Of a DNA stretch of 7,800 bases, positions 4,435-7,800 are shown piece by piece. Each line of letters starts with the position of its first letter. Within the stretch, counting starts at the first letter, position 1. Origin of the DNA: Spirochaetota bacterium (GTDB lineage: Bacteria; Spirochaetota; UBA4802; JAFGJZ01); contig JAKJGA010000080.1 in assembly GCA_022704645.1 (NCBI GenBank), forward strand, positions 1 through 7,800, in the 5' to 3' direction. The notes beneath the pieces were generated by a model. The model was not told the DNA's origin and made no database searches. It saw nothing but the letters and a program-made list of their open reading frames with translations. The translations under genes were made by a program, and so were the position numbers.

Positions 4435-5499
4435 TTAACCTTTTTTTACCATGTGTTTGAGAAGATCAACTACACGGTTTGAGTAACCCCACTCGTTATC
4501 GTACCAAGAAACAACCTTGAAGAATCTTTTTTCTCCTTTAAGATTGTTCTGAAGAGTAGCAAGTGAATCATAGATCGAAGATCTCTGATCGTGTATGAAA
4601 TCAGAAGAAACAAGCTCTTCATCAGTAACACCGAGAATACCTTTGAGGTAAGAGTCAGATGCTTTTTTAAGAAGAGAATCGATTTCTTCGATTGAAGTGT
4701 CTTTCGCAGCTGTGAAAGTAAGGTCAACAACTGACACAGTAGGAGTAGGAACACGGAATGACATACCTGTAAGTTTTCCTTTAGTTGCAGGAAGAACTTC
4801 ACCAACAGCTTTCGCAGCACCAGTAGTAGAAGGAATGATATTGATTGCAGCAGCTCTACCGCCTCTCCAGTCTTTCTTAGAAGGACCGTCAACAGTTTTC
4901 TGAGTAGCTGTATATGAATGAATTGTAGTCATGAGACCAGTTTCGATTCCGATACCTTCTTTAAGGATTACATGTACAAGCGGAGCAAGACAGTTTGTAG
5001 TACAAGAAGCGTTAGAAACGATATTGTGTTTAGCCGGATCGTATTCGTTTTCGTTTACGCCCATAACGATAGTTTTAACATCGCCTTTACCAGGAGCGGA
5101 AATGATAACTTTTTTAGCGCCTGCTTCAAGATGTCCTTTAGCTTTTTCGCTGTCAGTGAAAAGACCAGTTGATTCGATAACATAATCAACACCAAGAGCT
5201 TTCCAAGGAAGTTCGTTAAGATTTCTAACTGCTGCAACACATTTAACTTTGTGTCCGTTAACAACGATAACATCAGCTTCTTCTTTAGAAGAATCGCTTT
5301 TTTCTGTTTTAACTTCGTGCTTGAATTTTCCCTGAATTGAATCGTATTTGATCTGATATGCGAAATAATCCGCATCAGTCGATACGTCAACAACCGCAAC
5401 CACATCAACTTCTTTTCCAAGAAGTCCCTGGTCACAGATAGCCTGGAAAACCATTCTTCCGATTCTTCCGAAGCCGTTAATAGCCACTTTTACTGCCAT
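4435..5499 (-). CDS. gapA: Glyceraldehyde-3-phosphate dehydrogenase, phosphorylating, NAD-type
   Basis: A 354-residue glycolytic enzyme that oxidises glyceraldehyde 3-phosphate with phosphate to 1,3-bisphosphoglycerate, as a cytosolic tetramer. The N-terminal Rossmann motif NGFGRIGR (8-15), Asp38 after the second strand (NAD preference), the active-site SNASCTTNC with Cys166, the catalytic His194 in HSYTATQ, the RGGRAAA and STTGAAKAV segments, and the C-terminal SWYDNEWGYSNRVVDL are all present. It is about 20 residues longer than the usual bacterial enzyme because of a charged segment around 60-82. The same insertion and much of the surrounding sequence occur in trypanosomatid glycosomal GAPDH as I recall it, a type known from spirochaetes. 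GAGG(TAGG) precedes the ATG. It lies 89 bp downstream of apt with its own candidate promoter, and ends at the bidirectional terminator. Confidence 0.98.
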   Translation of the reverse strand: MAVKVAINGFGRIGRMVFQAICDQGLLGKEVDVVAVVDVSTDADYFAYQIKYDSIQGKFKHEVKTEKSDSSKEEADVIVVNGHKVKCVAAVRNLNELPWKALGVDYVIESTGLFTDSEKAKGHLEAGAKKVIISAPGKGDVKTIVMGVNENEYDPAKHNIVSNASCTTNCLAPLVHVILKEGIGIETGLMTTIHSYTATQKTVDGPSKKDWRGGRAAAINIIPSTTGAAKAVGEVLPATKGKLTGMSFRVPTPTVSVVDLTFTAAKDTSIEEIDSLLKKASDSYLKGILGVTDEELVSSDFIHDQRSSIYDSLATLQNNLKGEKRFFKVVSWYDNEWGYSNRVVDLLKHMVKKG

Positions 5500-5554
5500 A
5501 AACCTACCTCATATAATATTTTCTTTTAAAAAAGTGCAATACACCTTCTCAGTC

Positions 5555-5582
5555 AACATATTTGGAGCGCATGCAGTGTCAA
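5555..5582 (-). promoter_or_regulatory. Candidate promoter of gapA
   Basis: On the minus strand, a perfect TTGACA (5582-5577) lies 6 bp past the apt stop, with TATGTT (5560-5555) after a 16-bp spacer. Transcription would start near 5548 and give a leader of about 50 nt. A second pair, TTGCAC and TTATAT, lies nearer the gene but would place the start inside the ribosome binding site. No terminator is seen between apt and gapA, so read-through from murJ-apt may add to expression. Confidence 0.4.
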
Positions 5583-5588
5583 GATTAA

Positions 5589-6116
5589 TTAGTCGCCTTC
5601 AAAGGAACAAATGTGAAATATTTCATAACTTCTTTTTTTCAGTCTTTCATCACCTTTTAAATCAGGCAGGTTGACGATAAAAGCCAATCCAGCTACAATT
5701 CCGCCTGCTCTTTCGATCAGTTCCGCAGATGCAAGAGCGGTTCCGCCTGTAGCAAGAAGATCATCCACAATGAGAACTCTCTTTCCCGGAGAAATAACAT
5801 CATCATGAATCTGTATTGTATCTTCTCCGTATTCAAGCTGATAGGTCTGCGAAATAACAGAGCCGGGAAGCTTTCCCTTTTTGCGTACAGGAATGAAACC
5901 CTTGCCGAGTTTCAATGCAACCGCGCTTCCGACGATAAACCCGCGCGATTCGATTCCGGCAATATAATCAATTTCCTTTGAGCGGCAGAAGCCGGCGATC
6001 AGCTCAACGGATTCAGCAAACGCCGAAGGATCAGAAAAAAGAGTTGTCAGGTCTCTAAACATCACTCCTTTTTTCGGAAAATCCGGAATAGTTCTTATGG
6101 AATCTTTAATGTTCAC
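5589..6116 (-). CDS. apt: Adenine phosphoribosyltransferase
   Basis: A 175-residue cytoplasmic type I phosphoribosyltransferase that converts adenine and PRPP to AMP and pyrophosphate (purine salvage). Full length for the family. It shows the N-terminal SIRTIPDFPKKGVMFRD typical of APT, IESRGF (55-60), the flexible catalytic loop RKKGKLPG...YQLEYGED (78-99, with Glu95 as the likely catalytic acid), and the PRPP-binding loop VLIVDDLLATGGTA (114-127). The start codon is GTG at 6116-6114, overlapping the murJ stop as GTGA. A strong AGGAGG 8 nt upstream and the family N terminus support it over internal ATGs. The gene is translationally coupled to murJ. No separate promoter is seen, so it most likely depends on the murJ transcript. 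Confidence 0.97.
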   Translation of the reverse strand: MNIKDSIRTIPDFPKKGVMFRDLTTLFSDPSAFAESVELIAGFCRSKEIDYIAGIESRGFIVGSAVALKLGKGFIPVRKKGKLPGSVISQTYQLEYGEDTIQIHDDVISPGKRVLIVDDLLATGGTALASAELIERAGGIVAGLAFIVNLPDLKGDERLKKRSYEIFHICSFEGD

Positions 6117-7678
6117 AGAAACTTCCTCCTGATCTTATTTAAAAATACAGACAGGTAATGGATCTCTTTTATTCTAAGAATAAACGCCGCTGAAAGATAT
6201 ACAGCTGCTCCCGTCGAAATTAGCACAAAAAGCCAGAATACTTTCATCAAAAACGGGCACTCGCTCCAGTCAATCTTTGATTGAATTATATATAGTATAA
6301 TACCGAATAAAACCGAAGCAAGAAAAGATTTAACAAATGAGACTAAAACCGGCTTGAGCATGCCCTTGCCGAATTTTCTGCGCATGAAAATAAAAGCTGT
6401 AAATATCTGCGCAAATGCAGCAATGCTTACCGCAAGAGTAAGACCTGCATGACGGAGATCTGTTTTTATAAGAAGGTATCCCGCACCGGCATTTACAACA
6501 AGAGAAATGAACGAAGTAAAAACCGGAATCTTTGTATTTTTTACGGCATAAAATACCGGCATGGTAACGCGCACAAGAGCAACAGCAGAAAGTCCGATTG
6601 CCGCGTAAAAAAGGGCCTGTGAAGTTAATATAGAATCATTATGAGTAAAATTATTTCTTTCAAAAAATGTCGAAACTATCGGAAGCGAACAACTCATAAG
6701 AAAAGCTGAAGCCGGAAGCGCAAAAAAAAGCGACGCGCCTGCAGCACCCGCATAAATTGATTTCATCCCTTCGACATCATTTTTAGCAGACTTAGCGCTC
6801 ATTTCGGGAAGAATAACATTAGCGATAGAAACAACGAAAATACCCAGAACTATTTCAGTAAGGCGGTCGGAATAATAAATACTGCTCACAGCTCCCTTGA
6901 AAATGGTCGTGGCAAATGCCGTATTAACGAGAATATTTATCTGATAAATTGCAATCCCGAGAAGCGCGGGAGTCATCATTTTGAAAATGCGCCTGATTCC
7001 CGGATCCTTAAAGTCGGGCATAAAACTGAAGCGGAATCCGCTGCGTCTCATATAAGGCAATTGAAGAAGAATCTGCATTATACCGCCGAACAAAACGCCG
7101 AAAGCAAGACCCATGATTTTTTGTTCGAAAAATGACGAAAATACAACCGCACCGCAGATTATTCCGACATTCAGAAGAACAGGAGAAAAAGCAGGCGCAA
7201 AAAAATGTTTATTGGAATTCAGATAACCCATACAGAATGACACAATTCCCACCAGAAAAAGGTATGGAAACATGAGCCTGTTTAACAATACGGTCAGCGA
7301 AAGAAGAGAGTCATCTGTAAAGCCATAGGCGAAAAGATTGACGATCTGCGGCGAAAAAATTATACCAAGAGAAACAACTGCGAAAAGAATCAGAATAAGA
7401 ACAGAAACGGTCTTGCGGGCAAGAATTTCCGATTCATCTCTGGTCTTATTGTGAAGATAATCCGTATACACCGGTATAAATGATATAGTTAAAGCCCCTT
7501 CCGCAACCAGACGCCTGAAAAGGTTCGGTATTCGAAAAGCTACGTAAAAAGCATCGCTCACGTCATTCATGCCGAAAATACTGCTGATCAGAATGTCGCG
7601 TACAAAGCCGAATATTCTGCTTATAAATGTCGAACCGGCAACAACACCGGTAGATCTGATTACTTTTTTTCTGTCCAT
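6113..7678 (-). CDS. murJ: Lipid II flippase MurJ (MviN), MOP superfamily
   Basis: A 521-residue inner-membrane protein that flips lipid-linked peptidoglycan precursor across the membrane. The N terminus carries the family signature: SRIFGFVRD (20-28, Arg21 and Arg27, matching E. coli Arg18 and Arg24), DAFYVAFRIPNLFRRLVAEGA (Asp42, Arg55, Glu60) and SFIPVY. About 14 hydrophobic segments follow along the whole length, as expected for MurJ, with a basic tail NKIRRKFL. It is full length and intact. The ATG at 7678 gives the usual MDRKKVIRSTG start. The Shine-Dalgarno is poor: GGTGA lies 12 nt upstream, further than normal. It is first in an operon with apt (4-nt overlap) and divergent from a gene at the right edge. 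Confidence 0.97.
   Translation of the reverse strand: MDRKKVIRSTGVVAGSTFISRIFGFVRDILISSIFGMNDVSDAFYVAFRIPNLFRRLVAEGALTISFIPVYTDYLHNKTRDESEILARKTVSVLILILFAVVSLGIIFSPQIVNLFAYGFTDDSLLSLTVLLNRLMFPYLFLVGIVSFCMGYLNSNKHFFAPAFSPVLLNVGIICGAVVFSSFFEQKIMGLAFGVLFGGIMQILLQLPYMRRSGFRFSFMPDFKDPGIRRIFKMMTPALLGIAIYQINILVNTAFATTIFKGAVSSIYYSDRLTEIVLGIFVVSIANVILPEMSAKSAKNDVEGMKSIYAGAAGASLFFALPASAFLMSCSLPIVSTFFERNNFTHNDSILTSQALFYAAIGLSAVALVRVTMPVFYAVKNTKIPVFTSFISLVVNAGAGYLLIKTDLRHAGLTLAVSIAAFAQIFTAFIFMRRKFGKGMLKPVLVSFVKSFLASVLFGIILYIIQSKIDWSECPFLMKVFWLFVLISTGAAVYLSAAFILRIKEIHYLSVFLNKIRRKFL
6125..6130 (-). promoter_or_regulatory. Strong ribosome binding site of apt inside murJ
   Basis: A perfect AGGAGG on the minus strand lies within the last murJ codons, 8 nt before the GTG start of apt. 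It offsets the weaker GTG start codon and allows independent initiation as well as coupling. Confidence 0.85.
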
Positions 7679-7746
7679 GAACTTAAAATTTCACCGAAAG
7701 CGATTCAGTCAAGGTATATTCTTTTTAATACCGTAATGATTTTTAA

Positions 7747-7776
7747 TTGACTTCAAAAGGCAATCAAAGCTAATAA
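7747..7776 (+). promoter_or_regulatory. Candidate promoter of the divergent gene at the right edge
   Basis: TTGACT (7747-7752) and TAATAA (7771-7776) are 18 bp apart on the plus strand. Transcription would start near 7783, only about 10 nt before the ATG and within the GGGGGAG ribosome binding site, so the pair may be off by a few bases or not be the real promoter. Confidence 0.3.
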
Positions 7777-7793
7777 AACTCTCGGGGGAGAAT

Positions 7794-7800
7794 ATGGATT
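7794..7800 (+). CDS. First codons of an unidentified plus-strand gene, cut by the window edge
   Basis: ATG at 7794-7796 followed by GAT is preceded by GGGGGAG (7784-7790), a strong though closely spaced (3 nt) Shine-Dalgarno, with a candidate promoter upstream. Only two full codons are present, so nothing can be said of the product. It would be divergent from murJ across 115 bp. Confidence 0.5.

Noticed and set aside
4470..4892. Minus-strand open frame of 140 codons inside gapA
   Set aside because: It is out of frame with a complete, well-conserved GAPDH. The low-complexity Leu/Ser-rich translation is a shadow of the gapA codon bias. The same holds for 5055-5435.
4697..5185. Plus-strand open frames antisense to gapA
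   Set aside because: They have no ribosome binding sites or recognisable motifs, and lie opposite a strongly conserved gene.

Overview
The window looks like chromosomal DNA from a spirochaete, most likely a Treponema-like host-associated or anaerobic species. The evidence is the GAPDH, which matches (from memory) the insertion-bearing type shared by spirochaetes and trypanosomatid glycosomes, a short lipoprotein with a relaxed FTAC lipobox of the spirochaetal kind, and a moderately AT-rich composition with AT-rich intergenic DNA. The genus is inferred, not proven. Most of the content is housekeeping. There is no insertion sequence, phage gene, tRNA, rRNA or CRISPR array.

Layout. At the left edge (1-1231, minus strand) is a fold-type I PLP aminotransferase, with the start of another gene directly behind its stop codon (possibly mazG, cut by the edge). 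A 282-bp divergent control region (1232-1513) carries three separate dyads and leads into a stand-alone tryptophan synthase beta gene, trpB (1514-2713, plus). trpB runs head-on into a GNAT acetyltransferase gene (2717-3583, minus), with only 3 bp between the stop codons. The trpB terminator hairpin lies inside the last codons of the acetyltransferase. A second divergent, very AT-rich region (3584-3792) with a 12-bp inverted repeat separates the acetyltransferase from a small predicted lipoprotein with an EF-hand-like loop (3793-4344, plus). A bidirectional terminator (4386-4413) divides that gene from gapA.

The right half (4435-7678, minus) reads murJ, then apt (GTGA overlap, clearly one operon), then gapA after an 89-bp gap that holds its own candidate promoter. 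At the far right edge a divergent plus-strand gene begins (7794 onward), with only its first codons present.

How the genes fit together. murJ (lipid II flippase), apt (adenine salvage) and gapA (glycolysis) are core functions that share a neighbourhood rather than a pathway. The aminotransferase and trpB are both PLP enzymes of amino-acid metabolism sharing one control region. With no trpA, trpF or trpC in view, trpB may work in indole salvage, and the aminotransferase could act on the same or a related amino acid; this is inference. The most useful items for follow-up are the trpB/aminotransferase locus (operator-like dyads, and a Lys in place of the usual allosteric Arg in TrpB), the terminator embedded in the acetyltransferase gene, the trypanosomatid-like GAPDH insertion, and the calcium-site lipoprotein.
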